DNA of 64,000 nt from Candidatus Hydrogenedentota bacterium (GCA_026415215.1 JAOAHN010000065.1:1-64000); one strand, 5' to 3'. Numbered from the stretch's first letter, positions 1-11,440 are shown. The notes: a model not told the origin generated them from the sequence alone. A program made the numbers and translations.

Positions 1-78
1 ACTATGAAAGTTTCTGTAGAAATTTTTAATAGGGCAACATCAATAGAAGTGGAAACATGGCAAGCAGAAATATTCTAA
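1..78 (+). CDS. nusG: Transcription termination/antitermination protein NusG, C-terminal end (partial)
   Basis: Only the last 25 codons are inside the window; the reading frame is open from base 1 and ends at a TAA at 76-78. The peptide (VSVEIFNRATSIEVE and onward) matches the end of the NusG KOW domain, where the family has a V-x-I-F-G-R-x-T-P-V-E-L pattern. NusG couples RNA polymerase to Rho and the ribosome. It lies directly before rplK, the usual bacterial nusG-rplK-rplA order, which supports the call more than the short peptide alone. The start is off the left edge. Confidence 0.8.
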   Translation, partial: TMKVSVEIFNRATSIEVETWQAEIF

Positions 79-97
79 AAATGAAGGGATATAAACT

Positions 98-526
98 ATG
101 CCACCGAAAAGAATCAAAGCAGTAGTAAAACTTCAAGTTCCTGCGGGACAGGCTACACCTGCTCCCCCTGTAGGTCCGGCATTAGGTCAACATGGTGTTA
201 ATATCATGGACTTTGTTAGACAATTCAACGACCGGACTAAAGATCAGCAAGGGATGGTTATTCCAGTAGTTATTACAATATACGAAGATAGGTCTTTTGT
301 ATTCATAACGAAGTCACCACCTGCATCTGTTTTGTTAAAGAAGGCGGCACAACTTGCAAAAGGATCTGGTGAGCCTAATCGAAACAAAGTAGGTAAGGTT
401 ACTGAAGCTCAAATTGAAGAGATAGCTAAAATTAAGCTTCCGGATTTGAATACTACATCTCTTGAGTCAGCGAAAAGCATGATTCGAGGAACTGCAAGGA
501 GTATGGGTATACTTGTAGAAGGGTGA
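98..526 (+). CDS. rplK: 50S ribosomal protein L11
   Basis: 142 residues, the standard bacterial length. The N-terminal domain carries the proline-rich [20 protein letters not shown] segment typical of L11 and the C-terminal rRNA-binding domain ends in SMGILVEG. L11 binds the GTPase-associated region of 23S rRNA and is needed for factor-dependent steps and stringent-response sensing. It starts 19 bp after nusG, with AAGGGAT as ribosome-binding site, so nusG-rplK-rplA are probably cotranscribed. Nothing unusual is seen in the protein. Confidence 0.98.
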   Translation: MPPKRIKAVVKLQVPAGQATPAPPVGPALGQHGVNIMDFVRQFNDRTKDQQGMVIPVVITIYEDRSFVFITKSPPASVLLKKAAQLAKGSGEPNRNKVGKVTEAQIEEIAKIKLPDLNTTSLESAKSMIRGTARSMGILVEG

Positions 527-586
527 TTTTTAGCTTAAGATGTGGTAGGAACTTTAGGTTGTTATATGTAAGTTTAACTCTAAGCA

Positions 587-619
587 TGTGGGAGGACAAG
601 AAATTGTCCGTCGACCACA
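587..619 (+). promoter_or_regulatory. Structured RNA leader beside the rplA ribosome-binding site (possible L1 autoregulatory site)
   Basis: In the 106-bp gap between rplK and rplA there is a two-part stem. The inner helix is GGACAA (594-599) with TTGTCC (604-609), closed by a GAAA tetraloop. The outer helix is TGTGG (587-591) with CCACA (615-619). The two are separated by an asymmetric internal loop (GA against GTCGA). The Shine-Dalgarno sequence AGGAGGG (619-625) begins at the last base of the outer helix. L1 is known to repress its own mRNA by binding a two-helix element with an asymmetric loop that mimics its 23S rRNA site, so this is a plausible operator. The assignment to L1 is inference. 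Confidence 0.45.
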
Positions 620-632
620 GGAGGGTTGTTAA

Positions 633-1355
633 ATGGCAAAAAAAAGTAAGCGGATGCGGGCTCTCTACGAGAAGGTAGACCGCACAAAGTATTATTCTTT
701 ATCCGAGGCATCTAAAATAGTAAAAGAATGTGCTACGGCTAAGTTTGATGAGACTATTGAATTAGCTTTCCTACTGGGTGTTGATCCTCGACACGCTGAA
801 CAGATGGTAAGAGGAGCAGTTACTCTACCTCATGGCACGGGTAAGAAGATAAGGGTAATAGCATTTTGCAAGAATGAAGACCAGATAAAATCAGCAAAAG
901 AAGCAGGGGCTATAGAAGCTGGTGCAGAAGAGTTAATAGAAAAAATTCAAAAAGGTTGGTTAGACTTTGATGCTGCGGTGGCTACACCTGACATGATGGG
1001 ACAAGTAGGGAAACTCGGTAAAATATTAGGTCCCCGTGGGTTGATGCCAAGTCCGAAAGCTGGTACAGTGACTCCTAATGTTGGAGCTGCGGTTGCCGAG
1101 ATTATGAAAGGAAAAATTGAGTTCCGAGTAGATAAGAATGCCAATATACATGTGCCGATTGGAAAGGCTAGTTTTACACCTCAACAGATAGAAGAAAATG
1201 CTGCGGCAGTAATATCAGCAATTTTGAAAGCAAGACCTGCTTCTCTCAAGGGTGCATATCTCAAATCTTGTGCTATGTCCTCTACTATGGGTCCGGGTGT
1301 TAAATTAGACCCTGCTGCACTCACTGCAAAATATAAACCAGGTTCTTCATTGTAG
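633..1355 (+). CDS. rplA: 50S ribosomal protein L1
   Basis: 240 residues, within the usual bacterial range. It has the lysine-rich start (MAKKSKRM), the conserved [11 protein letters not shown] strand, the [16 protein letters not shown] signature near residue 130, and a C-terminal [18 protein letters not shown] segment. L1 forms the mobile L1 stalk that helps tRNA leave the E site and is a translational repressor of its own operon. A strong AGGAGGG ribosome-binding site precedes the start. The gene is followed at 47 bp by metK and not by rplJ/rplL, which is unusual. Confidence 0.98.
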   Translation: MAKKSKRMRALYEKVDRTKYYSLSEASKIVKECATAKFDETIELAFLLGVDPRHAEQMVRGAVTLPHGTGKKIRVIAFCKNEDQIKSAKEAGAIEAGAEELIEKIQKGWLDFDAAVATPDMMGQVGKLGKILGPRGLMPSPKAGTVTPNVGAAVAEIMKGKIEFRVDKNANIHVPIGKASFTPQQIEENAAAVISAILKARPASLKGAYLKSCAMSSTMGPGVKLDPAALTAKYKPGSSL

Positions 1356-1402
1356 TCTATCTAAAAATTTAATCTTCAAGCCTGTAGAGAAAGGGTTTAG
1401 AA

Positions 1403-2599
1403 ATGGAAGAGGGGATGTTGTTTACCTCTGAATCTGTTACTGATGGACATCCGGATAAGGTCGCGGATATTATATCCGATACTATCTTGGATTCGATGCT
1501 TGAACAAGACCCGTATAGTAGAGTTGCCTGCGAAACTTTAGTTAAGACTAATTTATGTGTAGTAGCAGGAGAGATAACCTCTAAGGCTAAAGTAGACTTT
1601 ACTTCTCTTATACGCCAGACCATTATAGATATAGGATACGGTCCAGGCTATGTAGGTTTCAATGGTGAGACCTGTTCTATTCTGGTTGCCCTTGAGAAAC
1701 AGTCTCCTGATATAGCGAGGGGAGTGGATGCTACGGAGGGCCATGAACAGGGTGCGGGGGATCAAGGGATGATGTTCGGTTATGCAGTGAGGGAGACACC
1801 CGAACTAATGCCTCTACCTATATCTCTTGCTCATAAACTTGGTTTACAATTGAAGAAGATTCGCAAGGAGAAAGTAATTTCCTGGCTTATGCCGGATGGT
1901 AAGTCCCAGGTAACTGTGGAGTACAGAGATGGAAAACCCTACAGAGTGGATACAGTAGTAGTTTCTAACCAACACTTGCCTCTTTATGGAGGGATGGACC
2001 CTACGCCTCAGGATCTTGAAAGGGAGCACAAAGAGATTGAGGAAGCGATTGTGGAACTTGTAATAAAGCCTGTAATTCCCCAAGAGTTAATTAAGGGCAA
2101 AATTAAATATTTTGTAAATCCTACAGGTAGGTTCGTGACGGGTGGGCCTGTAGGAGACTGTGGTTTGACTGGTAGAAAGATTATAGTAGATACTTATGGT
2201 GGAATGGGAAGGCATGGTGGAGGCGCTTTTAGTGGGAAGGACCCCACAAAAGTAGACAGAAGCGCCGCATACATGGCAAGATATATAGCCAAAAATGTAG
2301 TAGCAGGGGGCTTAGCAGATAAATGTGAGGTTCAATTGGCTTATGCTATTGGTGTGGCACAACCAGTTTCCCTTAATGTTACAACATTTGGAACTGGAAA
2401 AATTGAAGATGGTAAGTTAGCCAAGATATTAAAGGAAGTGTTTGATTGTCGACCTGCTGCTATAATAGAATTCCTTGATTTGAGGAAGCCAATATATAAG
2501 AAAACTGCATGCTATGGGCATTTTGGCAGAGAAGACCAGGGTTTCCGGTGGGAGGATACTGATTCTGTCCCCGTGTTAAGGGAAAAGGTTGGAGTATAA
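1403..2599 (+). CDS. metK: S-adenosylmethionine synthetase
   Basis: 398 residues. Makes S-adenosylmethionine from methionine and ATP. The ATP/methionine-binding signature [13 protein letters not shown] is at residues 7-19, [12 protein letters not shown] near residue 117 and the phosphate-binding [19 protein letters not shown] segment near residue 276. Start is the ATG after an AAAGGG site; the start residue spacing to the first motif fits the family. It sits in the ribosomal operon 47 bp after rplA, too close for a SAM riboswitch of its own. Confidence 0.98.
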   Translation: MEEGMLFTSESVTDGHPDKVADIISDTILDSMLEQDPYSRVACETLVKTNLCVVAGEITSKAKVDFTSLIRQTIIDIGYGPGYVGFNGETCSILVALEKQSPDIARGVDATEGHEQGAGDQGMMFGYAVRETPELMPLPISLAHKLGLQLKKIRKEKVISWLMPDGKSQVTVEYRDGKPYRVDTVVVSNQHLPLYGGMDPTPQDLEREHKEIEEAIVELVIKPVIPQELIKGKIKYFVNPTGRFVTGGPVGDCGLTGRKIIVDTYGGMGRHGGGAFSGKDPTKVDRSAAYMARYIAKNVVAGGLADKCEVQLAYAIGVAQPVSLNVTTFGTGKIEDGKLAKILKEVFDCRPAAIIEFLDLRKPIYKKTACYGHFGREDQGFRWEDTDSVPVLREKVGV

Positions 2600-2653
2600 A
2601 AAAGTAGTTGGGGACTTATAGTTATCGTGGGTATTAAAACTGACATTGTATTT

Positions 2654-2697
2654 AATAGGAGAAAAAGGAGTTGGGGTTTGGGCCTTTTTTCCCTATT
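2654..2697. repeat. Imperfect inverted repeat between metK and the ATP-cone gene
   Basis: Two 15-base arms at 2654-2668 and 2683-2697 pair with two mismatches around a 14-base loop. The right arm holds a run of six T followed by CCC. It lies 54 bp after the metK stop. It could fold as an mRNA hairpin and act as a weak terminator or a stability element for the ribosomal-metK transcript, but the stem is not followed by a U-tract on the plus strand, so I do not call it a terminator. Confidence 0.35.
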
Positions 2698-2790
2698 ATG
2701 GAGGTGTACAGAGCTAATCAGTGTGTTTATTTTGGGATAGTTGTATTAACATTGTTAAAATATTTTACCGCTTAATATGGAGCGCAAAGT

Positions 2791-4986
2791 ATGACTGGCT
2801 CCGGTTATGAGGAGAGAGAAGAGTTCTCTGACCTTTTTGGACCTGTGAGTTCACCTTTGGGAGATGAACTAAGAGTTAAAAAGAGCAATGGACACACGGA
2901 GCCGTTCAACCTAAAGAAACTCACATCCTCCATAAAGAATGCTTTTCTGTTCGCTGGGGAAGAGAGTTCCGATTCGGCGTATAGCTTAGCTGTTGCCATA
3001 AAAAATTATTTGAGAAGTGTTTATGGTGCAGGGTCTATAGTTAAAAGTGAGGAGTTATTTAAGACAACTATACATGTTCTTGATGATATGGGATATAGTA
3101 AGGTGTCCCGCGTTTATAAGGAGTATGAGCGGTTAAAAAAACTAAAGAATTTTGTGGAAGAAAGAATTACGGAGGAACTAAATAAAAACGCTGGAAATGA
3201 AGCAATTCTTATAGAATATGATGACTTGATTTTGCATGGTGCAAATAGACTTTTTGAAATATTTAGTGAAGTTTGTGAAGATTCGAATTTGGTTTTGGAT
3301 ATAGCTAAGAGGGGGAAAATCCTAAAAAAGGTGGAAGATTATCTAAAGCTTTTAGTTAATCCAAAGATTGTGCCCTCTGCAAGTTTTATCAGAGAACTTT
3401 GTGTAATGGTTTTGATTGCTGAGGGTTATGAGTTGACCAATAAAGAGAAATTTATTTCTCTGGATTTGGAGAAGATTTTGGAGATTCTTGCGAGTGCGAA
3501 CCAAGATGTCCCACTTACCCCGAAGAGTTCCGCTTTTGCCATTGGAGATGAAGTAAAAAAACAGCTCAGTAAGGACTATGTTTTTTCAAAGAAAGTTATT
3601 GAGGCAGGTGAAAAAGGAAAAATCAGCTTGTTGCATAGTCCTTGTTTTGATAAATTAGATTCAGTTTCTATTCCCATGTATAGCGTATGGGAACTTATAA
3701 AGGGAGAGGAAAAATACATTTTAAGCCCAGATGACTTTTTAGAATGTTCCCTCAAAATTTCTACGGAGATTTGTGATTTTTTTTCAAGCTCCGTGGAATG
3801 GTGGGGTATGAACCTCATATTAGCCCCATTGCTGAAGGGATTTGAGGGTAGTGAATACAAAGATTGGCTCTTAAGGATTAACAAAATTCTATGTAATAAT
3901 TACCATTTTTCTCGGAATAGTTTCCACTACACGATTGATTGGGACTTACCAGAGGGTGTATCCCAACTCTCGGCAAGAGGCGTAAAAGGTAATAATCTTG
4001 GCACTATTTATCCCAATTATTTAACAGATGCTCGGGAACATTTCTTTAACTTCTTGTCAATTTTTGCCTTCCCTAACAAAGATATAAACACCACCTCGCA
4101 TCTAATTTGGAGGTTTGACTCGGAAAGTTCAGAGGTTCCTTCTCTGGCTGTGTGGTCGGTAGTAGCATCTGTGTTAGAAAATGGAAAGTTCCCAATAAAT
4201 TTTAGATTTATCCCATTTTCTACATTAAAAATTATTCCTCAGGTAAGTTTGTATAAAATTACCATCGACCTCGTAAACTTATACCTGGTCAGTGAAAACG
4301 AACAAGATTTCCTCTCTGATTTTTTTGACACCGTATTAATAGTAACGCAGGCGTTTGAAGAATATTTATGTTTTCTTCATAAGTGCAAAAAGATTTTTGG
4401 CTTGACAATTTGGGAAAAACTTCTATCACGCGTGTATGGAAAAAATGCTACAAACTTATCTTTTGAATCTTTTCCAGTTACAGTTTCTCTTGCTGGGCTC
4501 CGAGAGTGTGTTCATCTTATGAGTAAAGAGAAAAAAATGGATGAAATTGAATTCCTTAGGAGTGTTAATAATACTTTGGGAAAGTTAAAGCAAATAATAT
4601 ATAGCGTTAATAAGTTAAAGGGTCTTAATATAAAAATAAAGATGGAAAACGATTCTATTCTTCTAAGGAGTATGTTTAAGAAGACAAGTTTTATTTATCC
4701 TAATTTGTTAGATTATATGGAGAATTTTTCTTCTAAATTAGGATACGAGAGTAAAATCTTACAATTTGGAACTTTTGAAGTGGAGAAGTTAGTTCATATA
4801 TTTAGAATGTTTTTACCTTTAACCCGACACTTTCATTACCCTCTGCAAATTGAGCTTTCAAATGATAGCTCCATTGATGGCAGATTACTCTCGGAAGTAA
4901 TGAACTGCATTTTCTACGAGACGAAAAAGTTTTCGATGGGTAATAGGGGTGAGGGTGTATCTTTTGAAATAGGTTTAGTACCTTAA
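2791..4986 (+). CDS. ATP-cone protein resembling a class III ribonucleotide reductase (NrdD) but without radical residues
   Basis: 731 residues. Residues 28-115 form an ATP-cone (VKKSNGHTEPFNLKKL start, F-x-x-x-K-L-x-x-S-I pattern), the nucleotide-sensing domain of NrdR and ribonucleotide reductases. The remaining ~600 residues follow the order of NrdD: a segment near 245-290 (SSAFAIGDEVKKQLSKDY, then KVIEAGEKGKISLLH) resembles the NrdD stretch that normally ends in HIHDLD; FPNKDINTTSHLIW resembles the active-site-loop strand; VTVSLAGLRECVHLM resembles the family's G-L-x-E segment. The HIHDL motif is degenerate, no Cys is found where the thiyl radical Cys would be, and the C-terminal zinc/glycyl-radical domain is absent. 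Likely a non-catalytic paralogue or regulator. NrdD relation is by eye, moderate confidence. Gene stands alone. Confidence 0.6.
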   Translation: MTGSGYEEREEFSDLFGPVSSPLGDELRVKKSNGHTEPFNLKKLTSSIKNAFLFAGEESSDSAYSLAVAIKNYLRSVYGAGSIVKSEELFKTTIHVLDDMGYSKVSRVYKEYERLKKLKNFVEERITEELNKNAGNEAILIEYDDLILHGANRLFEIFSEVCEDSNLVLDIAKRGKILKKVEDYLKLLVNPKIVPSASFIRELCVMVLIAEGYELTNKEKFISLDLEKILEILASANQDVPLTPKSSAFAIGDEVKKQLSKDYVFSKKVIEAGEKGKISLLHSPCFDKLDSVSIPMYSVWELIKGEEKYILSPDDFLECSLKISTEICDFFSSSVEWWGMNLILAPLLKGFEGSEYKDWLLRINKILCNNYHFSRNSFHYTIDWDLPEGVSQLSARGVKGNNLGTIYPNYLTDAREHFFNFLSIFAFPNKDINTTSHLIWRFDSESSEVPSLAVWSVVASVLENGKFPINFRFIPFSTLKIIPQVSLYKITIDLVNLYLVSENEQDFLSDFFDTVLIVTQAFEEYLCFLHKCKKIFGLTIWEKLLSRVYGKNATNLSFESFPVTVSLAGLRECVHLMSKEKKMDEIEFLRSVNNTLGKLKQIIYSVNKLKGLNIKIKMENDSILLRSMFKKTSFIYPNLLDYMENFSSKLGYESKILQFGTFEVEKLVHIFRMFLPLTRHFHYPLQIELSNDSSIDGRLLSEVMNCIFYETKKFSMGNRGEGVSFEIGLVP

Positions 4987-5076
4987 ATTAGGTGGAGTAA
5001 TATCTAAGTATTCTAATGATGGATATTCTAATGATGGAGCGATTTTTAAAAGGGTAGAAAAGGATTCCTTTTATGG

Positions 5077-6624
5077 TTATTCCCATTCTATTGTGGCTGG
5101 AGGTTTAGTGGTTATGTCGTATAAGACTCTATTTACACCGTGAACTTCATTGCAGATTCTACTCGCCACCTTTTGGAGAAATTCGTGAGGAAATTTGAAC
5201 CAATCTGCAGTCATTGCATCCTCAGAAACTACTGCTCTTAGTGTGCATACTTCTTTGTAGGTTCTTTCATCCCCTTGTACACCTACACTTTTTACTGGGA
5301 GCAAACATACTAATGCTTGCCATATTTTGTCGTATAGGTTTGCCTTTTTAATTTCTTCTATGAAAATTGCATCAGCCTCGCGGAGTGTATTTAGTCTTTC
5401 TTCTGTAATTTCTCCTATACACCGAACTCCTAATCCTGGACCTGGAAATGGGTGACGCTTAATAATTTCGTCTGGGAGACCTAATTGTCTTCCGACTTCC
5501 CTTACTTCATCCTTGAACAGTTCTCTGAGTGGCTCTAAAAGTTTTAAGTTCATTTTTTCTGGTAAACCACCTACATTATGGTGGCTTTTTATTGTTGAGG
5601 AGGGACCGCCTGTCGCCGATACAGATTCTATAACATCTGGGTATAGGGTGCCCTGAGCAAGAAAAGAGAAGTTGCCTAACCTTTTTGCCTCCTCTTCGAA
5701 TATCTCTATGAAAAGGTTGCCTATAGTCTTTCTTTTTTCTTCAGGATCGGTTACCCCTTTCAAGGCGGATAGAAATCGTGTCTTAGCGTCAACTATGTGT
5801 AAGTTTATATGAAAATGGTTTCTGAAGACTTTTTCTACCATTTCTGGTTCGCCTTTGCGAAGTAAACCGTTGTCTACAAAGACGCAATGTAAATTGTCAC
5901 CTATGGCTTTGTAAATGAGAACTGCGGTTACACTTGAATCTACTCCTCCGCTCAGAGCACACAGCACCTTTTCATTTCCTACAATCTCTTTAATTTTCTT
6001 TATCGAATTAGTAATAAAATTTTCCATAGTCCAGGGGGTATTAACATTGCAAATCTTGTGCAGAAAATTGGAGATAATCTTTGTTCCTTCAGGGGTATGG
6101 ACTACCTCAGGATGAAATTGCACACCGTAAAACTTCTTTTCATCGTTGCCAATTATTGCATAAGAGCAGTTTTCAGTGTTTCCTAAGGCTGAGAATCCCG
6201 AAGGGAGTTTGGATACTTGGTCCCCATGGCTCATCCATACTTGGGTAGGGGAGGGTATGTTTTTTAACAAATCTGTGTTCCCCTGATGATTGAGAAAAGC
6301 AATGCCATATTCTTTGTATCGTGCAGGTTCTACCTTACCTCCAAGCATATGAGCAAAGATTTGGGTGCCGTAACATATCCCGAGTATTGGAACACCTAAT
6401 TCAAATAAATCTCTGGATGGTAGTGGTGCGCCAGGCTGGTGCACGCTCGCCGGCCCGCCACTAAAGATAATCCCTGCTAAATTTAGTTTTTTTATCTTTT
6501 CTGTGGGTGTATTGTAGGGTAGGATTATGCTGTATACTCCGCATTCACGAACTCTGCGTGCAATGAGCTTGCTATATTGAGCACCGAAATCCAAAACGAG
6601 TATAACAGGCCCGTTATATTCCAT
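5077..6624 (-). CDS. guaA: GMP synthase (glutamine-hydrolysing)
   Basis: 515 residues. Converts XMP to GMP using glutamine and ATP. The N-terminal class I glutamine amidotransferase domain (residues 8-190) has the nucleophile in GICYGTQ and the His-Glu pair in QFHPEV. The ATP-pyrophosphatase domain begins near 205 with the P-loop LSGGVDSSV, and the C-terminal dimerisation domain ends in the typical KPPATIEWE. Five bases separate it from the upstream guaB, so guaB-guaA form an operon for the last two steps of GMP synthesis. Confidence 0.98.
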   Translation of the reverse strand: MEYNGPVILVLDFGAQYSKLIARRVRECGVYSIILPYNTPTEKIKKLNLAGIIFSGGPASVHQPGAPLPSRDLFELGVPILGICYGTQIFAHMLGGKVEPARYKEYGIAFLNHQGNTDLLKNIPSPTQVWMSHGDQVSKLPSGFSALGNTENCSYAIIGNDEKKFYGVQFHPEVVHTPEGTKIISNFLHKICNVNTPWTMENFITNSIKKIKEIVGNEKVLCALSGGVDSSVTAVLIYKAIGDNLHCVFVDNGLLRKGEPEMVEKVFRNHFHINLHIVDAKTRFLSALKGVTDPEEKRKTIGNLFIEIFEEEAKRLGNFSFLAQGTLYPDVIESVSATGGPSSTIKSHHNVGGLPEKMNLKLLEPLRELFKDEVREVGRQLGLPDEIIKRHPFPGPGLGVRCIGEITEERLNTLREADAIFIEEIKKANLYDKIWQALVCLLPVKSVGVQGDERTYKEVCTLRAVVSEDAMTADWFKFPHEFLQKVASRICNEVHGVNRVLYDITTKPPATIEWE

Positions 6625-6629
6625 TTCCT

Positions 6630-8117
<1,488 letters not shown>

Positions 8118-8300
8118 TTAGTTTTGGTGTAGATAACTATGAAACCCCAGAAGGTGCTCCCGGGTGTAAAATTATAAGGCAATGAATGCATAATTTTAAA
8201 ATCGGAAATATCGAAATTCAAGCGAATTAGAAAATACTGCTGAGTTTGTGTAATATAATACACCATCTTCTCTAAATCTTACTAATGAATTACCTCTACT

Positions 8301-9713
8301 ATGAAGCAGTTCGATAGAGAAATAGTATCGGGAAATATTTTTAATTCTCTTTGGAAATTAACTTGGCCTCTTGTGCTTTTGAATCTCGTAAATGGTCTTC
8401 ACGGTTTTATAGACCAGATTTTGGTGGGGCATTTTGTAAAAGTGCCAAACAACGCTGGAAATGCGGCTATTGGGGTTTCTTGGCAGGTGTTCATGGTAGT
8501 GGTAGTTTTTATTGCGTCACTATCCCATGGGATGAATGTTCTTATAGCCCGTTACTCAGGAAGACAAGACAGAGGCATGGTGAGTCTCATATTTTTTCAG
8601 TCATTGGGAGGCGCTATAATTTTCTTAGTTTTCATAGTTGCACCCATAGGCTATTTTTTGGCACCCGCATTACTAAACTTTATCGGAGTTGAAAGGGATG
8701 TATATGAACTTGCCTTGCCTTACTTAAGACTTCTTTTTGTTTTCAATTGGACTTTGTTCCTCTTGATTTTAGTGTCGGGTGCGATACAGGCATCTGGTTT
8801 CCCGAAAATTGCATTAGCATTAAATGTTGTGAGCTCACTCTTGAATGTGTTGATAAGTTTCGTATTAATAACAGGTATTGGCATTTTCCCCTCGTTAGGA
8901 GTAATGGGTGCAGGTATAGGAACTGTGATGGCTCCTGCTGTTGCACTACTATGGGCCTGGATTTTGATAGTTAAGGGGTATACTGTTTTTGATTGGAAGA
9001 CATTTTATAAAGTTCTCCCGCAAAGCGAAGTTCTGAAGGTAATTTTAAGAGTAGGAGTGCCGACTGGTATCCAAGGAGTAGTACTTAATCTTGGGGGCGT
9101 GCTCCTTATAAAGTTTTTGAGTACCCTCCCCAATAGTACAGCGGTATTATCTGCTTATACTATTTGCTATAATCAGCTATTCTCTTTTGTGACCTGGACT
9201 TCGTTTGGACTTCGTTCCGCATGCGGTACTGTTATGGGGCAAAACATAGGTGCGGGTAATCCTGAGAGAGGAAGGAGAGTAGTTAGGGTAGGTGCATATC
9301 TCGGTTCAGTTTGGGGTGCTTCTATTGGATTTTTCTTTATTTTTTTCCCAGGATACCTTTTGAACTTATTTGATGTCCAATCTAATGAGCTCGTATTTGA
9401 ATATGGGCGAAATCTCTTGCAGTTTCTTGCATTTTCCGCAATTTTTCTGTCCGCTACTCTTGCTATGACGGGAGGGATACAAGGAGCAGGGGCGACACAA
9501 ATCCCCATGATTATAGCAATGATTACTCAGTTAGGTATTCTTCTCGGCAGTTGTACTTTACTGTATTATTTAGGAAGTCTTACTGCCTACAGAGTTTGGG
9601 GTGTAATTTTGCTATCTCATATTGTAAGGTATTTTTTAACATTGGGAGTATTTCGTTCGGACAGATGGATGCATACAAGGGTAGAGGTGTCAATGGATAT
9701 TGACCTCGCTTAA
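8301..9713 (+). CDS. MATE family multidrug/cation antiporter
   Basis: 470 residues with about twelve hydrophobic segments arranged in two similar halves, as in the MATE family of Na+- or H+-coupled drug exporters of the inner membrane. The start (NIFNSLWKLTWPLVLLNLVNGLHGFIDQ split over the first helix) and the second-half repeat near VLKVILRVGVPTGIQGVV are characteristic. A TATAAT at 8254-8259 precedes it by about 40 bp, without a clear -35. Substrate cannot be read from sequence. Confidence 0.88.
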   Translation: MKQFDREIVSGNIFNSLWKLTWPLVLLNLVNGLHGFIDQILVGHFVKVPNNAGNAAIGVSWQVFMVVVVFIASLSHGMNVLIARYSGRQDRGMVSLIFFQSLGGAIIFLVFIVAPIGYFLAPALLNFIGVERDVYELALPYLRLLFVFNWTLFLLILVSGAIQASGFPKIALALNVVSSLLNVLISFVLITGIGIFPSLGVMGAGIGTVMAPAVALLWAWILIVKGYTVFDWKTFYKVLPQSEVLKVILRVGVPTGIQGVVLNLGGVLLIKFLSTLPNSTAVLSAYTICYNQLFSFVTWTSFGLRSACGTVMGQNIGAGNPERGRRVVRVGAYLGSVWGASIGFFFIFFPGYLLNLFDVQSNELVFEYGRNLLQFLAFSAIFLSATLAMTGGIQGAGATQIPMIIAMITQLGILLGSCTLLYYLGSLTAYRVWGVILLSHIVRYFLTLGVFRSDRWMHTRVEVSMDIDLA

Positions 9714-9759
9714 AGCATAATCGGTTAAAGTTAATTATTTACCATCTTGTTAAATTTTC

Positions 9760-9789
9760 TTGAAATTAGATTTTACTTTTTAGTATGTT
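9760..9789 (+). promoter_or_regulatory. Candidate sigma-70 promoter for the porin gene
   Basis: TTGAAA (9760-9765), 18-bp spacer, TATGTT (9784-9789), 65 bp before the porin start, within an AT-rich gap of 141 bp after the MATE gene. Confidence 0.35.
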
Positions 9790-9854
9790 AATTCATCTTT
9801 AGTATATTAAATTATCAATTTTTAGCATTATTGAACTTAAGAAAGGATAAGTTT

Positions 9855-11405
9855 ATGAGGCACAAATTAGCTTTTCTTTTACTGATTTCTTTTTTAGTGT
9901 CCTTTGCAGTTTTTGCTGAGCTTCAAAATGTTGAAGTCGGAGGTAGTATTCGTCTCAGGTGGAACTATATTAGTAATAACTTTACTGACTTTGCTGGACC
10001 TGCACCTGTGCCTGCAACTCGTTGGGGAGCTTTATCGGTTCTTGGCAGACCCATTGGGAATCTATTGGGTCCAGGTGTATCAAGCATTTTTGATTGGGAT
10101 AATGAGGGGAGTGACCTTTCATTTGTTGAGCAGAGGACTCGACTTCATATAAACGCAGATTTTACGGACCAGGTGAGGGCGTATTTAGAACTTGACTCTT
10201 ATGATGTTTGGGGTGAAGATTTTCGTTCGGTAGATTATGTTACTGGTGTGGATACGCGGGCGAAGTCAACGGAAGATGTTGAGGTATATCAAGCCTATGT
10301 GGAGGCTAATGAAATGTGGGGCACTCCTCTAAAGTTGAGAGTAGGTAGACAGGAGCTTGCATTTGGAAGTCAGTTCTTGGTCGGACCTCGTGATTTTGCT
10401 TTCTTCTGGACTGGATTATCTTTTGATGCAGTGAGGTTGACATACGATGCCGAGACATTTACTGTGGATGCTTGGGCAAGTAAACTTTATGAGTCTATGT
10501 CAGATTTCTTTGAAGACGATCTAAATTTCTATGGTGTGTATGCTACCTGTAAAGCAGTAGAAAATGTTGTTTTCGACATTTATTGGATGTTGCTCGAAGA
10601 TGACAGACCTATACCGAATGATTTAGCGGTTATTCCAGATGGAGATTTCTTAAGTAGCTTGCTCGGTGTAGGAAATTATGATAAAACAATGCTACACACT
10701 GTAGGGTTTCGCTCCGCAGGTAAATTTGATGCATTTGATTATGATGTAGAAGTAGCATATCAATTCGGAGAGGCGGACCACATTGGTAAATTGTTTAGAG
10801 TTGGTTTGATAGGAGATGATGATGCCGATTTTGATAATTGGGGTGGAAAGTTGGATGTTGGCTATACGCTTGATTTTTGGCGTCAACCACGAGTCTTTGC
10901 AAGCTTCAGGTATTTCGGGGGAGAGGATAATAGAGCGGTTTCATTGTGGGAATGGCTTAATCCCTTCTACAAACCAGAGGCAAGTGTGAGTTTCAATCGG
11001 TTATTCTCAAATGAGATTTCCTCAGGATTCTTAGATTTATGGAATGATTTATCTAATGCTTGGTGGGCAAGGGTAGGTGCGAATGGAGCCCTCACAGATT
11101 CACTCAGAGCAATTTTGTTTGTATCATATTATGAGGCGGTGGAGACATTTGAGAGACCCGTTTGGCCCTATATCTTCCCGTGGTGGACAAAAAGTAGTGA
11201 TGATTACCTCGGCACAGATTTGGCTCTGTTCTTCGAGTATCAATACTCTCCTGATTTAGTTATAGAATTTGGTTGGTCTCATTTGTTTGTGGGTGATGGT
11301 TTAACTGAAGGGAACTTCGTCAGATGGAATGGAATGCTTTATACTGGTGGCTCTGACGATGATGGTGTAGACTATGTATACGCGGGTTGTAAGTTGAATT
11401 TCTAA
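9855..11405 (+). CDS. Outer-membrane beta-barrel porin, alginate-export-like
   Basis: 516 residues from the ATG at 9855, which has GAAAGGA at 9841-9847 as ribosome-binding site and opens a clean signal peptide (MRHKLAFLLLISFLVSFAVFA, cleavage after about residue 21). A TTG 24 bp upstream is in frame but has no such support. The mature protein alternates aromatic and polar residues and contains GSIRLRWNY, a FVEQRTRLHINADFTD segment and LRVGRQELAFG, as in the AlgE-like alginate-export porin family; it ends in an aromatic residue (KLNF) as barrels do. Probably a passive channel for anionic or sugar solutes. A hairpin terminator follows. Confidence 0.75.
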   Translation: MRHKLAFLLLISFLVSFAVFAELQNVEVGGSIRLRWNYISNNFTDFAGPAPVPATRWGALSVLGRPIGNLLGPGVSSIFDWDNEGSDLSFVEQRTRLHINADFTDQVRAYLELDSYDVWGEDFRSVDYVTGVDTRAKSTEDVEVYQAYVEANEMWGTPLKLRVGRQELAFGSQFLVGPRDFAFFWTGLSFDAVRLTYDAETFTVDAWASKLYESMSDFFEDDLNFYGVYATCKAVENVVFDIYWMLLEDDRPIPNDLAVIPDGDFLSSLLGVGNYDKTMLHTVGFRSAGKFDAFDYDVEVAYQFGEADHIGKLFRVGLIGDDDADFDNWGGKLDVGYTLDFWRQPRVFASFRYFGGEDNRAVSLWEWLNPFYKPEASVSFNRLFSNEISSGFLDLWNDLSNAWWARVGANGALTDSLRAILFVSYYEAVETFERPVWPYIFPWWTKSSDDYLGTDLALFFEYQYSPDLVIEFGWSHLFVGDGLTEGNFVRWNGMLYTGGSDDDGVDYVYAGCKLNF

Positions 11406-11440
11406 ATTTTAACTGGAGCTATTTAGAAATATATAAGCAT

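Noticed and set aside
1356-1402. SAM riboswitch upstream of metK
   Set aside because: The gap is only 47 bp and shows no SAM-box helices.
9831-9854. TTG start giving an 8-residue longer porin
   Set aside because: The ATG at 9855 has GAAAGGA and begins a clean signal peptide; the extension would spoil it.
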